In this document: positions 8,739 through 20,056 of the stretch, piece after piece | Layout of the letters: the number at the start of each line of letters is the position of its first letter | Numbering within the stretch: position 1 is the first letter of the stretch | NCBI RefSeq assembly: GCF_019139815.1 | Contig: NZ_CP077079.1 | Span: 806,001-870,000 of the forward strand | From: Pseudomonas asgharzadehiana | GTDB lineage: Bacteria; Pseudomonadota; Gammaproteobacteria; Pseudomonadales; Pseudomonadaceae | DNA length: 64,000 nucleotides | Direction: 5' to 3' | Notes under the pieces: generated by a model | The model's database searches: none | Seen by the model: only the letters and a program-made list of their open reading frames with translations | What the model was told of the DNA's origin: nothing | Program-made: the position numbers and the translations under genes

Positions 8739-11369
8739 ATGGCCGATTGGCAGTCCCTCGATCCCGAGGCCGCTCGTGAAGCGGAAAAATATGAAAACCC
8801 TATTCCTAGCCGCGAACTGATCCTGGCGCATCTCGCCGATCGGGGTTCGCCTGCTAGCCGTGAGCAGTTGGTTGAAGAATTCGGTCTGACCACCGAAGAC
8901 CAACTCGAAGCCCTGCGCCGCCGTTTGCGTGCCATGGAGCGCGACGCTCAACTGATCTACACCCGTCGTGGCACCTATGCGCCGGTAGACAAGCTCGATC
9001 TGATCCTCGGCCGCATCGCCGGCCACCGTGACGGCTTTGGCTTCCTGATCCCGGACGACGGCAGCGACGACCTGTTCATGAGCCCGGCGCAAATGCGTCT
9101 GGTGTTCGATGGCGACCGTGCGTTGGCACGTGTTTCCGGCCTGGACCGTCGTGGTCGCCGTGAAGGCGTGATCGTCGAAGTGGTGTCCCGTGCCCACGAG
9201 TCTATTGTCGGCCGTTACTTCGAAGAAGGCGGTATCGGCTTTGTGGTGCCGGATAACCCGAAGGTGCAGCAGGAAGTGCTGATCACCCCGGGCCGCAATG
9301 GCGCCGCCAAGGTCGGCCAGTTCGTCGAGGTGAAAATCACCCACTGGCCAACCGCGCGCTTCCAGCCCCAGGGCGATATCGTTGAAGTGGTCGGCAACTA
9401 CATGGCGCCGGGCATGGAAATCGACGTTGCCCTGCGCACCTACGATATTCCTCACGTCTGGCCTGAGGCCGTGCTCAAAGAAGCCGCCAAGCTCAAGCCT
9501 GAAGTCGAAGAGAAAGACAAAGAAAAACGCATCGACCTGCGCCATCTGCCGTTCGTCACCATCGACGGTGAAGATGCCCGCGACTTTGACGATGCGGTCT
9601 ACTGCGAAGCCAGGCCCGGCAAGCTGCGCCTGTTCTCCGGCGGCTGGAAGCTATTCGTCGCGATTGCCGACGTGTCCAGCTACGTGAAGATCGGTTCGGC
9701 CCTGGATAACGAGGCCCAGGTGCGCGGCAACTCCGTGTACTTCCCTGAGCGCGTGATCCCGATGCTGCCTGAGCAGCTGTCCAACGGCCTGTGCTCGCTG
9801 AACCCGAAAGTCGACCGTTTGGCCATGGTGTGCGAGATGACCATCTCCAAAACCGGCGAAATGACCGACTACCAGTTCTACGAGGCGGTGATTCACTCCC
9901 AGGCGCGCCTGACCTACAACAAGGTCAGCACCATCCTGGAAACGCCGAAGACCAGCGAAGCCAAGGCCCTGCGTACCGAGTACGCCGGTGTCGTGCCGCA
10001 CCTCAAGCAGCTTTATTCGCTGTACAAGGTGTTGCTGGGTGCCCGTCACGTGCGTGGCGCGATCGATTTTGAAACCCAGGAAACCCGGATTGTCTTCGGC
10101 TCCGAGCGCAAGATCGCCGCGATCACCCCGACCACCCGTAACGATGCGCACAAGCTGATCGAAGAGTGCATGCTGGCGGCCAACGTGGCCACTGCTGAAT
10201 TCCTCAAGAAGCACGAGATTCCTGCGTTGTACCGCGTGCACGACGGCCCGCCGCCGGAGCGCCTGGAAAAACTGCGCGCCTTCCTCGGCGAGCTCGGCCT
10301 GTCCCTGCACAAAGGCAAGGAAGGCCCGACGCCGAAGGATTACCAGGCACTGCTGGCCAGCATCAAGGATCGTCCGGATTACCACGTGATCCAGACGGTG
10401 ATGCTGCGCTCACTGAGCCAGGCGGTGTACAGCGCCGATAACCAAGGCCACTTCGGCCTGAATTACGAGGCGTACACCCACTTCACCTCGCCGATCCGTC
10501 GTTACCCGGACCTGCTCACGCACCGCGCGATCCGCAGCGTGATCCACTCCAAGCAGAACACCCCGCACGTCAAGCGCGCCGGTGCCATGACCATTCCGAA
10601 AGCGCGGATCTATCCGTACGACGAGGCGGCCCTGGAACAGTTGGGCGAGCAGTGCTCCATGAGCGAGCGCCGCGCCGACGAAGCCACCCGCGACGTGGTG
10701 AACTGGCTCAAGTGCGAGTTCATGAAAGACCGCGTGGGCGAATCGTTCCCTGGTGTGATCACCGCCGTGACCGGCTTTGGTTTGTTCGTCGAGCTGACCG
10801 ATATCTACGTCGAGGGCCTGGTGCACGTCACCGCCTTGCCGGGTGATTACTACCACTTCGATCCCGTGCACCACCGCCTGGCGGGCGAGCGCACCGGTCG
10901 CAGCTTCCGCCTGGGCGACACGGTGGAAGTGCAGGTCATGCGCGTCGACCTCGACGAGCGCAAGATCGACTTCGGCATGCCTGACAAACCCGCCGAATCG
11001 CCGACGGGCCGTAAAAAGCGCGGCAGCGAAACCGCGGCGCCGGCGACCAAAGGTAAAGGTGCTCCTGCTAAAACCGCTGAGCCTGAACCGGCCAAGGCCG
11101 GTCGGCGTTCGTCGGCCAAGGACAAGGCCCCCGAAGCCTACCGCCCCAGCGACGCAGCGGCTAAAAATGCTGAATTGCGCAAAAGCCGCGAGTTGAAGCA
11201 GCAGTTGCTCAACGAAGCCAAAAGCGGTGGTAAAGCGGCGTCTGGGGGAAAGTCCCACGCGGCGGAAAAACCGTCGAGCAAACCCAGTAAGCATCGTAAA
11301 GGCCCGCCAAAAGCGGGTTCGGCCCCCGCGAAAAGCGGCGGGTCGCGCAAACCTAAGGCCAAGTCATGA
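8739..11369 (+). CDS. rnr: Ribonuclease R
   Basis: 876-residue 3'-5' exoribonuclease of the RNB family that degrades structured RNA, tmRNA-tagged mRNA and rRNA. It has an N-terminal winged-helix segment, cold-shock/OB domains (~75-230) and the RNB catalytic core with GEDARDFDDAVY at ~276-287 carrying the metal-binding aspartates. FTSPIRRYPDLLTHRAI follows, then an S1 domain (~665-735, GVITAVTGFGLFVELTDIYVEG). From ~747 there is a long Lys/Ala/Pro-rich basic tail, longer than in E. coli, probably used for RNA or ribosome binding. The start is ATG 8739. The stop overlaps rlmB by 4 bases (ATGA at 11366), which couples their translation. Confidence 0.96.
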   Translation: MADWQSLDPEAAREAEKYENPIPSRELILAHLADRGSPASREQLVEEFGLTTEDQLEALRRRLRAMERDAQLIYTRRGTYAPVDKLDLILGRIAGHRDGFGFLIPDDGSDDLFMSPAQMRLVFDGDRALARVSGLDRRGRREGVIVEVVSRAHESIVGRYFEEGGIGFVVPDNPKVQQEVLITPGRNGAAKVGQFVEVKITHWPTARFQPQGDIVEVVGNYMAPGMEIDVALRTYDIPHVWPEAVLKEAAKLKPEVEEKDKEKRIDLRHLPFVTIDGEDARDFDDAVYCEARPGKLRLFSGGWKLFVAIADVSSYVKIGSALDNEAQVRGNSVYFPERVIPMLPEQLSNGLCSLNPKVDRLAMVCEMTISKTGEMTDYQFYEAVIHSQARLTYNKVSTILETPKTSEAKALRTEYAGVVPHLKQLYSLYKVLLGARHVRGAIDFETQETRIVFGSERKIAAITPTTRNDAHKLIEECMLAANVATAEFLKKHEIPALYRVHDGPPPERLEKLRAFLGELGLSLHKGKEGPTPKDYQALLASIKDRPDYHVIQTVMLRSLSQAVYSADNQGHFGLNYEAYTHFTSPIRRYPDLLTHRAIRSVIHSKQNTPHVKRAGAMTIPKARIYPYDEAALEQLGEQCSMSERRADEATRDVVNWLKCEFMKDRVGESFPGVITAVTGFGLFVELTDIYVEGLVHVTALPGDYYHFDPVHHRLAGERTGRSFRLGDTVEVQVMRVDLDERKIDFGMPDKPAESPTGRKKRGSETAAPATKGKGAPAKTAEPEPAKAGRRSSAKDKAPEAYRPSDAAAKNAELRKSRELKQQLLNEAKSGGKAASGGKSHAAEKPSSKPSKHRKGPPKAGSAPAKSGGSRKPKAKS

Positions 11370-12121
11370 GTCTGGAAAAAATCTACGGCGTGCATGCCGT
11401 AGAAGCACTGCTGCGTCACCACCCTAAACGCGTCAAGCAGGTGTGGTTGGCGGAAGGTCGCAGCGAGCCGCGCGTGCAAGCGCTGGTCGAACTGGCCAAC
11501 CAGAACAAGGTTGCCATCGGCCAGGCCGAGCGCCGGGAAATGGACGTGTGGGTCGAAGGCGTTCACCAGGGCGTGGTCGCGGACGTCAGCCCGAGCCAGG
11601 TGTGGGGCGAAGCCATGCTCGACGAACTGCTCGACCGTACCGAAGGCGCGCCGCTGTTGTTGGTGCTGGACGGTGTGACCGACCCGCACAACCTCGGCGC
11701 CTGCCTGCGCTCGGCGGATGCGGCGGGTGCGCTGGCGGTGATCGTGCCTAAAGACAAGTCGGCAACCCTGACGCCGGTGGTGCGTAAAGTGGCCTGCGGT
11801 GCGGCGGAAGTGATTCCACTGGTCGCCGTGACCAACCTGGCGCGCACGTTGGAGAAACTCCAGCAGCGCGGCCTGTGGGTCGTGGGTACGGCGGGGGAGG
11901 CCGAGGTCAGCATTTATGACCAGGATCTCACCGGGCCGACCATCCTGATCATGGGCGCCGAAGGCAAAGGCATGCGTCGCCTGACGCGTGAGCATTGCGA
12001 CTACTTGGTGCACCTGCCGATGGCCGGTAGCGTCAGCAGCCTGAACGTGTCGGTTGCGACCGGCGTGTGCTTGTTTGAAGCCCAGCGTCAGCGTGGCGCC
12101 AAGGCCAAGGCCAAGAAGTAA
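11366..12121 (+). CDS. rlmB: 23S rRNA (guanosine-2'-O)-methyltransferase RlmB
   Basis: 251-residue SpoU/TrmH-family (SPOUT) methyltransferase that 2'-O-methylates G2251 of 23S rRNA. It has an N-terminal L30e-like substrate-binding domain (residues 1-75, SLEKIYGVHAVEALL). The knotted catalytic domain carries motif 1 (LDGVTDPHNLGACLRSADAA), motif 2 (IMGAEGKGMRRLTREHCD) and motif 3 (MAGSVSSLNVSVATGV). It overlaps rnr by four bases, as in many gammaproteobacteria. A short REP-like hairpin follows the stop. Confidence 0.95.
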   Translation: MSLEKIYGVHAVEALLRHHPKRVKQVWLAEGRSEPRVQALVELANQNKVAIGQAERREMDVWVEGVHQGVVADVSPSQVWGEAMLDELLDRTEGAPLLLVLDGVTDPHNLGACLRSADAAGALAVIVPKDKSATLTPVVRKVACGAAEVIPLVAVTNLARTLEKLQQRGLWVVGTAGEAEVSIYDQDLTGPTILIMGAEGKGMRRLTREHCDYLVHLPMAGSVSSLNVSVATGVCLFEAQRQRGAKAKAKK

Positions 12122-12143
12122 TCAGGCTTGGCATGGATCCAAC

Positions 12144-12172
12144 CTGTGGGAGGGGGCAAGCCCCTCCCACAG
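12144..12172. repeat. Fused REP half-arms forming a hairpin after rlmB
   Basis: GTGGGAGGGG (12146-12155), 5-base loop, CCCCTCCCAC (12161-12170). It looks like two outer REP arms joined by loss of the inner CTTGCTCCCGAT parts. It may act as a transcript end for rnr-rlmB, although no T run follows. Confidence 0.75.
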
Positions 12173-12219
12173 TTGTTTCTGGGGTGTCTGAGAGATTGTT
12201 CAAATAATCACCAATCACC

Positions 12220-12248
12220 TTGCGCCCTTTCTCCCCCTTCTCTACAAT
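12220..12248 (+). promoter_or_regulatory. Sigma-70 promoter of the rpsF operon
   Basis: TTGCGC (12220-12225), 17-bp spacer, TACAAT (12243-12248). The predicted start near 12255 leaves a ~113-nt leader before rpsF. The leader contains short hairpins such as GGCACGCATGTGCC (12271-12284). Ribosomal protein leaders of this operon often carry an S6:S18 autoregulatory structure; I could not verify one here. Confidence 0.65.
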
Positions 12249-12368
12249 TGCGCCCCTTGCCCACTCGGCAGGCACGCATGTGCCTCCCTTGCGGCAAGAT
12301 CCATAAGTGTCATTCACTCCTTGTCTGACCGTTTTTGAGCGGCAGGCTACAACCCGTAAGGAGCATTC

Positions 12369-12791
12369 ATGCGTCATTACGAAATCATCTTTTTGGTCCA
12401 CCCGGATCAAAGCGAGCAAGTCGGCGGCATGGTTGAGCGTTACACCAAGCTGATCGAAGAAGACGGCGGCAAAATCCACCGTCTGGAAGATTGGGGCCGT
12501 CGTCAACTGGCCTACGCAATCAACAATGTTCACAAGGCTCACTACGTGATGCTGAACGTTGAGTGCACCGGCAAGGCCCTGGCCGAGCTGGAAGACAACT
12601 TCCGCTACAACGATGCAGTGATCCGTAACCTGGTCATCCGTCGCGAAGAAGCCGTTACCGGCCAATCCGAGATGCTCAAGGCTGAAGAAAACCGCAGTGA
12701 GCGCCGTGAGCGTCGCGACCGTCCTGAGCACGAAGGCGCTGATAGCGCTGACAGTGATGACAGCGACAGCAGCGATAACGCTGACGAGTAA
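12369..12791 (+). CDS. rpsF: 30S ribosomal protein S6
   Basis: 140 residues. The bS6 fold starts [38 protein letters not shown] and the [17 protein letters not shown] strand-helix region bind S18 and 16S rRNA. The C-terminal ~45 residues are a charged tail ending in an Asp/Ser-rich stretch ([16 protein letters not shown]). This is the site where RimK adds glutamates in E. coli, but here it is longer and already acidic. First gene of the rpsF-rpsR-DUF2232-rplI operon, with an AAGGAG ribosome-binding site. Confidence 0.97.
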   Translation: MRHYEIIFLVHPDQSEQVGGMVERYTKLIEEDGGKIHRLEDWGRRQLAYAINNVHKAHYVMLNVECTGKALAELEDNFRYNDAVIRNLVIRREEAVTGQSEMLKAEENRSERRERRDRPEHEGADSADSDDSDSSDNADE

Positions 12792-12820
12792 TCCACGGAC
12801 CTTATTAAGGAGCCTATCAA

Positions 12821-13051
12821 ATGGCACGTTTCTTCCGTCGTCGTAAGTTTTGCCGCTTCACCGCTGAAGAAGTGAAGGAGATCGATTACAAAGATCTCAA
12901 CACTCTGAAAGCCTACGTATCCGAGACCGGCAAAATTGTTCCAAGCCGTATCACCGGTACCAAAGCACGTTATCAGCGTCAGCTGGCCACCGCTATCAAG
13001 CGCGCCCGCTTCCTGGCCCTGCTGGCCTACACCGACAGCCACGGCCGCTGA
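12821..13051 (+). CDS. rpsR: 30S ribosomal protein S18
   Basis: 76 residues, full length: [20 protein letters not shown], then the conserved core [19 protein letters not shown] and [18 protein letters not shown]. It forms the S6:S18 heterodimer on the 30S platform. It starts 29 bp after rpsF with an AAGGAG ribosome-binding site at about 12808. Confidence 0.97.
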   Translation: MARFFRRRKFCRFTAEEVKEIDYKDLNTLKAYVSETGKIVPSRITGTKARYQRQLATAIKRARFLALLAYTDSHGR

Positions 13052-13087
13052 GACCGGGCAGTCGACAAGTAGTAAGGGATTGAATGC

Positions 13088-13981
13088 ATGCGCGCCTTAG
13101 CTGAGTTCATCATGCGCGGCCGTATGCAGGCCACTCTGGTAGTGGCTGGCTGTGCGGCATTGCCGTTGCTTTATTGGTTGGGTGCCGCCGCGGGTTGCCT
13201 TGTGCTGCTGCGGCGCGGTTTGAAGGACGCCCTTGGCGTTCTTGCCCTGGGTTTGTTGCCGGCCTTGATCTGGTGGCTGCAAATGGGTGATCCACGGGTA
13301 CTTCTGGTACTGCTGGGGTCATCGAGCCTTGCGTTGGTTTTGCGCGCAAGTGAGTCCTGGGTCCGTACGCTGCTGGTCAGCGTGGCATTGGGGTTGGTGT
13401 ACTCAGTGATGCTTGGCGCGGCTTTCCGCCCGCAAATCGAGGCGCTGGCGCAGGAGATCGTCAAGATCCTGCCGCTGGCCCTCGGGGATCTCTACCAGCA
13501 ATTATCGGTAGATGAGCGAGCGCGGTTTGCGTCACTGATTGCCCCGGTCCTGACCGGCCTGATTGCGGCTTTGTTGCAGGTCGTCAGCGTGCTGAGCCTG
13601 ATTCTTGGGCGTTATTGGCAGGCGTTGTTGTACAACCCGGGTGGTTTTGGTCGCGAGTTTCGCGGTATCAGAATCCCCGCGGGGCCGGCGATGTTGCTGC
13701 TGGCGTGCATGGTTGTCGGGCCGAACTTCGGCCCACAGATGGCCTTGCTGGCGCCGATTTGCAGCGTACCGCTGGTGTTTGCCGGGTTGGCCCTGATCCA
13801 TGGGCTCGTTGCGCGCAAGCGCCTGGCCAGGTTCTGGCTGGTGGGGTTGTACGTCACGCTGTTGCTGTTCATGCAGCTGATCTATCCGTTACTCGTGGTT
13901 CTGGCCATTGTCGACGGCCTGATTGATTTTCGCGGTCGTCTGGCGCCGAAAGACGCCGATAACGCGAACGGTGAAGGTTAA
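13088..13981 (+). CDS. DUF2232-family multipass membrane protein
   Basis: 297 residues, almost entirely hydrophobic, with about 8-9 predicted membrane helices and short polar loops; the N-terminus is basic (MRALAEFIMRGRMQ). It matches what I know of the DUF2232/YybS-like family found between rpsR and rplI in pseudomonads. No function is established that I know of. It sits 36 bp after rpsR and 18 bp before rplI, on the same strand and without an intervening terminator, so it must be co-transcribed with ribosomal proteins. Start ATG 13088 has AAGGGA about 8 bp upstream. Confidence 0.8.
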   Translation: MRALAEFIMRGRMQATLVVAGCAALPLLYWLGAAAGCLVLLRRGLKDALGVLALGLLPALIWWLQMGDPRVLLVLLGSSSLALVLRASESWVRTLLVSVALGLVYSVMLGAAFRPQIEALAQEIVKILPLALGDLYQQLSVDERARFASLIAPVLTGLIAALLQVVSVLSLILGRYWQALLYNPGGFGREFRGIRIPAGPAMLLLACMVVGPNFGPQMALLAPICSVPLVFAGLALIHGLVARKRLARFWLVGLYVTLLLFMQLIYPLLVVLAIVDGLIDFRGRLAPKDADNANGEG

Positions 13982-13999
13982 AAGTTAGAGGATTTTCAC

Positions 14000-14446
14000 A
14001 TGCAACTGATCCTTCTGGAAAAAGTCGCCAACCTGGGCAACCTGGGCGACAAAGTGAACGTTAAGGCCGGTTACGGTCGTAACTACCTGCTGCCATACGG
14101 CAAAGCCACCGCTGCAACCGCTGCCAACCTGGCTGCGTTTGAAGAGCGTCGTGCCGAGCTGGAAAAAGCAGCAGCAGACAAGAAAGCTTCGGCCGAAACT
14201 CGCGCTGCCCAACTGGCTGAGCTGGAAGTGACTATCACTGCCACCGCTGGTGACGAAGGCAAGCTGTTCGGTTCGATCGGCACCCACGACATCGCTGATG
14301 CACTGACCGCCTCCGGCGTTGAAGTGCAGAAGAGCGAAGTTCGTCTGCCGAACGGCACCATCCGCAACGTAGGCGAATTCGACGTAGCCGTGCACCTGCA
14401 CGCCGAAGTTGAAGCCACCGTACGCGTTGTCGTGGTAGCAGCTTAA
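14000..14446 (+). CDS. rplI: 50S ribosomal protein L9
   Basis: 148 residues. The N-terminal rRNA-binding domain ([20 protein letters not shown], then [13 protein letters not shown]), the long connecting helix (~45-75, [20 protein letters not shown]) and the C-terminal domain ([12 protein letters not shown]) are all present. It is the last gene of the rpsF operon, with GAGGA upstream and a terminator at 14494. Confidence 0.97.
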   Translation: MQLILLEKVANLGNLGDKVNVKAGYGRNYLLPYGKATAATAANLAAFEERRAELEKAAADKKASAETRAAQLAELEVTITATAGDEGKLFGSIGTHDIADALTASGVEVQKSEVRLPNGTIRNVGEFDVAVHLHAEVEATVRVVVVAA

Positions 14447-14493
14447 GCAGCACCTAACTGGCTGGCACCTCGCGTGTCAGCCGGTTAACATCG

Positions 14494-14526
14494 GGCACGA
14501 TCCTGTTTACAGGTCGTGCCTTTTGT
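14494..14526 (+). terminator. Terminator after rplI
   Basis: GGCACGA (14494-14500) pairs with TCGTGCC (14514-14520); inside, CCTGT/ACAGG extends the stem. A T-rich tail follows (TTTTGTTTTT). It ends the ribosomal operon before dnaB. Confidence 0.85.
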
Positions 14527-14556
14527 TTTTCTACAATCCCCAAATTCCAAGTGGCC

Positions 14557-15954
14557 ATGAACGATATTTCAGCTCCTGAGCAATACGATCTGCAAACCGC
14601 TGCCCTGAAGGTGCCGCCGCATTCCATCGAGGCCGAACAGGCCGTGCTCGGTGGCTTGATGCTGGACAACAACGCCTGGGAACGCGTGTTGGATCAAGTC
14701 TCGGACGGTGACTTCTACCGCCATGACCACCGCCTGATTTTCCGCGCCATCGCCAAGCTGGCCGACCAGAACTCACCGATCGACGTGGTGACCCTGGCCG
14801 AGCAGTTGGACAAAGAGGGTCAGACCTCCCAGGTCGGCGGCCTCGGCTACCTCGGTGAGCTGGCAAAAAACACGCCGTCCGTCGCCAACATCAAGGCCTA
14901 TGCCCAGATCGTGCGCGAGCGGGCCACTCTGCGCCAATTGATCGGCATCAGCACCGAAATCGCCGACAGTGCCTTCAACCCCGAGGGCCGCACCGCCGCC
15001 GAGATTCTCGACGAGGCCGAGCGCCAGATCTTCCAGATCGCCGAAGCACGCCCGAAAACCGGCGGCCCGGTCAGCGTCAACGACCTGTTGACCAAGGCCA
15101 TCGATCGCATCGACACCCTGTTCAACACCGACAACGCGATCACCGGTATTTCCACCGGCTACACGGACCTCGATGAGAAGACCAGCGGCCTGCAGCCGTC
15201 CGACTTGATCATCGTCGCCGGCCGTCCATCCATGGGTAAGACCACCTTTGCGATGAACCTGGTGGAAAACGCGGTGTTGCGCAGCGACAAGACAGTCCTG
15301 GTGTACTCCCTGGAGATGCCAGGTGAATCGCTGATCATGCGTATGCTTTCGTCCCTCGGCCGTATCGACCAGACCAAGGTGCGTGCCGGTCGCCTCGAAG
15401 ACGATGACTGGCCACGCCTGACCTCGGCGGTCAACCTGCTCAATGACCGCAAGCTGTTTATCGATGATACGGCGGGCATCAGCCCCTCCGAGATGCGCGC
15501 GCGTACCCGTCGCCTGGTGCGTGAGCACGGCGACATCGCCCTGATCATGATCGACTACCTGCAATTGATGCAGATCCCAGGTTCCAGCGGTGACAACCGT
15601 ACCAACGAAATTTCCGAGATCTCCCGGTCGCTGAAAGCCCTGGCCAAGGAGTTCAACTGCCCGGTGGTGGCGCTGTCCCAGCTCAACCGTTCCCTGGAGC
15701 AACGTCCCAACAAGCGTCCGGTGAACTCCGACTTGCGTGAATCCGGAGCGATCGAGCAGGACGCCGACGTGATCATGTTCGTGTACCGCGACGAGGTGTA
15801 TCACCCCGAAACGGAACACAAAGGCATTGCCGAGATCATCATCGGCAAGCAGCGTAACGGCCCGATTGGCTTTATCCGCCTGGCATTCATCGGTAAGTAC
15901 ACGCGTTTCGAGAACCTGGCGCCGGGCAGTTACAACTTCGACGACGACGAATAA
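14557..15954 (+). CDS. dnaB: Replicative DNA helicase DnaB
   Basis: 465-residue hexameric 5'-3' helicase of the replisome. The N-terminal domain (~15-120, PHSIEAEQAVLGGLMLDN) recruits DnaG. The RecA-like C-terminal domain has Walker A GRPSMGKTT (~222-230), Walker B LIMIDYLQLM and the arginine-finger region LRESGAIEQDADVIMFVYR. I prefer ATG 14557 (MNDISAPEQ) to the in-frame GTG 14551; neither has a strong ribosome-binding site. Pseudomonads often have alr next; here ygiQ follows instead. Confidence 0.96.
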   Translation: MNDISAPEQYDLQTAALKVPPHSIEAEQAVLGGLMLDNNAWERVLDQVSDGDFYRHDHRLIFRAIAKLADQNSPIDVVTLAEQLDKEGQTSQVGGLGYLGELAKNTPSVANIKAYAQIVRERATLRQLIGISTEIADSAFNPEGRTAAEILDEAERQIFQIAEARPKTGGPVSVNDLLTKAIDRIDTLFNTDNAITGISTGYTDLDEKTSGLQPSDLIIVAGRPSMGKTTFAMNLVENAVLRSDKTVLVYSLEMPGESLIMRMLSSLGRIDQTKVRAGRLEDDDWPRLTSAVNLLNDRKLFIDDTAGISPSEMRARTRRLVREHGDIALIMIDYLQLMQIPGSSGDNRTNEISEISRSLKALAKEFNCPVVALSQLNRSLEQRPNKRPVNSDLRESGAIEQDADVIMFVYRDEVYHPETEHKGIAEIIIGKQRNGPIGFIRLAFIGKYTRFENLAPGSYNFDDDE

Positions 15955-15964
15955 TCCGTCTATT

Positions 15965-15991
15965 CAATTCCGACCATTACCGTCGGAATTG
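15965..15991 (+). terminator. Hairpin after dnaB
   Basis: Perfect 10-bp stem CAATTCCGAC / GTCGGAATTG with a 7-base loop, 11 bp after the dnaB stop. It has no T tract, so it could be an mRNA 3' stabiliser instead of an intrinsic terminator. Confidence 0.55.
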
Positions 15992-16050
15992 GTCAAAATT
16001 TGTGCTATATTCCGCGCCCGCGATTTTTCATCTCAACACCGGTCACCGTC

Positions 16051-18354
<2,304 letters not shown>

Positions 18355-18373
18355 TCGCCGCTTGAATATGCAG

Positions 18374-18398
18374 AACGCCAGCCTTGAGCTGGCGTTTT
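18374..18398 (+). terminator. Terminator after ygiQ
   Basis: AACGCCAGC-CTTGA-GCTGGCGTT followed by TT, 20 bp after the ygiQ stop. Confidence 0.8.
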
Positions 18399-18451
18399 GC
18401 TGTGTGGCGAGTGGGTAGCCTGTTTGCTAAGGTGGCGCCCATTAGATCGCC

Positions 18452-18526
18452 ATCGGGAGCAAGCCCCCTCCCACACGTGTTGCGTGAATACATTCAAAAT
18501 GTGGGAGGGGGCTTGCCCCCGATAGC
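18452..18526. repeat. REPIN (canonical arms)
   Basis: Inverted arms ATCGGGAGCAAG...CTCCCAC (18452-18474) and GTGGGAGGGG...CCCCCGAT (18501-18522), separated by ~26 bp. It stands between ygiQ and the unrecognised gene pair. Confidence 0.92.
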
Positions 18527-18567
18527 ATCAGCCCAGTCACCACCCCCCTTCAAGGAAGAGCACCCCA

Positions 18568-19491
18568 ATGAGCAACCCCCTGCTCAACATCGGCATGGAC
18601 TCCAACCGCTCCCAGTTCATGGCGCGCCAGCGCATCGAAAGCCAGATCAACCTGCCACGCCTGTTTGCGGCCATTGATGCTGACCCGGCCATCGTGGGGG
18701 CGGGCGTCGTGTATATCGACGCCGATTTCAACGTGGTCACCCTGCGTGAATTCCAGCCGATCTGCAGCATTGCCCCCAAGCGCATTATTTTGCGTGAAGC
18801 GCAGAAGTACATTGCCCCGGCGCAGTTTGCGCAACAGGTCCAGGACAACCCTCGCGAATCGCGCCTCGTGGGAGAGGCGATCAATACGTCTCTGTCCTGC
18901 GCAGGCGCGATCATCGGTTGGATCGTCGTGCTCAGCGGTACCGTCGCCGTGCCGTTCACGGCGGGCGCCAGCAGCGTGATCACGGCCATCGGCTATACCG
19001 CCGCCACGGCCAGCACGCTGCAGTGTTTTGCCAGTGGTTATCGCGTCAGCAATGAGATCAGTGACCCCTCCAAAAACGACAAGCTCGACAGCTCGGAGTG
19101 GTATCAGTACACGATGATCGCGCTGGATGCGGCGTCCTTGATCGGGGTCGGGGCATCGACGTTGACCACGATAAAGCTGGTGCGGCTGAACCAGGCCACC
19201 ACCGGCAAAAGCGTGCGGGAGGTATTGCGAGGATTGAACCGGCAAGAGCGCGCCAAGCTCACCAAGGAACTGCTCAGCATCCAGGACCCGCGCATGACCG
19301 CCAAAATGCTCAAGTTGAAGCAACTGTCCGGCGAGGCGACCAAGCGTTTCACCCCCGCCCAGGTCAAGCATGCAACGGTGACCCAGATACAGGATGCCCT
19401 GGGCGCGGCCATCGGCTTCACCGGCAGTGCAATCTCGGGGAACGTACGCACCATTGCCGTGGGACTGTATGAGGAAATGAGCAATGAATGA
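18568..19491 (+). CDS. Unrecognised protein with central hydrophobic segment
   Basis: 307 residues; I do not recognise a family. The N-terminal ~100 residues are soluble and mixed alpha/beta-like (GAGVVYIDADFNVVTLREFQ). Residues ~107-155 are strongly hydrophobic and glycine/alanine/threonine-rich (CAGAIIGWIVVLSGTVAVPF, then TAGASSVITAIGYTAATAS), like a membrane-inserting hairpin. A second hydrophobic stretch lies at ~180-200 and a third near the end (ALGAAIGFTGSAISGNV). A basic helical region (~210-260, LNRQERAKLTKELL) lies between. There is no signal peptide. Its last 8 bases overlap the start of a small four-helix membrane protein, so the two are coupled and probably act together. An effector with a membrane-bound protector is one possibility; a two-part membrane complex is another. 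Confidence 0.6.
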   Translation: MSNPLLNIGMDSNRSQFMARQRIESQINLPRLFAAIDADPAIVGAGVVYIDADFNVVTLREFQPICSIAPKRIILREAQKYIAPAQFAQQVQDNPRESRLVGEAINTSLSCAGAIIGWIVVLSGTVAVPFTAGASSVITAIGYTAATASTLQCFASGYRVSNEISDPSKNDKLDSSEWYQYTMIALDAASLIGVGASTLTTIKLVRLNQATTGKSVREVLRGLNRQERAKLTKELLSIQDPRMTAKMLKLKQLSGEATKRFTPAQVKHATVTQIQDALGAAIGFTGSAISGNVRTIAVGLYEEMSNE

Positions 19492-19933
19492 GCTACCCGG
19501 TATTCGCAGTTTTCTGGCGCAGTACTTCCCGGTCTTCATGGGGGCGATTTTCGCGGCGGTGTTCAGCCTGGTATTCGCGGTGCCACTGATTTTCGACAGT
19601 TATTTCCCGCGCTTGCCGATGGACGACAACCTCAAGTATTCCTTCCTGGGTGGCCTCGCGCTGACGTGGGGCATCGTGCAGTGCAATTTCATGATCGCGC
19701 GCGGGCGGCCGCAATGGGTATGGCCGCTGGTGATGTTGCTTGCGCTCTGTGTTCTGGGGGTGCTGCCCACCATCGCGTTTGGTCCGCATCCGCTTTCCTA
19801 TGGCTTGAGCCTGCTGTTCCCGCTGTTGGGGTTGCTGCTGCTCAACAGTAAGCGTCACCGCGAAATGCGCCAGAAACTGGTTGAAGTGAGGCGGCTGCGC
19901 CAAGCCATCATCGCCACACACAAAGCACGCTAG
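19484..19933 (+). CDS. Small four-helix membrane protein, coupled partner
   Basis: 149 residues, unrecognised. Four predicted membrane helices lie at about 15-38, 50-68, 77-96 and 102-120, followed by a basic cytosolic-type tail rich in Arg/Lys (NSKRHREMRQKLVEVRRLRQ). ATG 19484 lies inside the last codons of the preceding gene (8-bp overlap), so translation is coupled. Size and topology resemble immunity proteins for membrane-acting bacteriocins, but that is inference only; no homology was recognised. Confidence 0.6.
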   Translation: MNELPGIRSFLAQYFPVFMGAIFAAVFSLVFAVPLIFDSYFPRLPMDDNLKYSFLGGLALTWGIVQCNFMIARGRPQWVWPLVMLLALCVLGVLPTIAFGPHPLSYGLSLLFPLLGLLLLNSKRHREMRQKLVEVRRLRQAIIATHKAR

Positions 19934-20056
19934 ATGGGTAGATTCGCCACCCTGCGCCACAAATATGTGCAGCTCTTGCACCATGGCACGTACATTGGCG
20001 CCGTTTTGGTGCTGTACTGCAGCGGGTCTTACGATAACGCGCAATGATCGCCGCTC

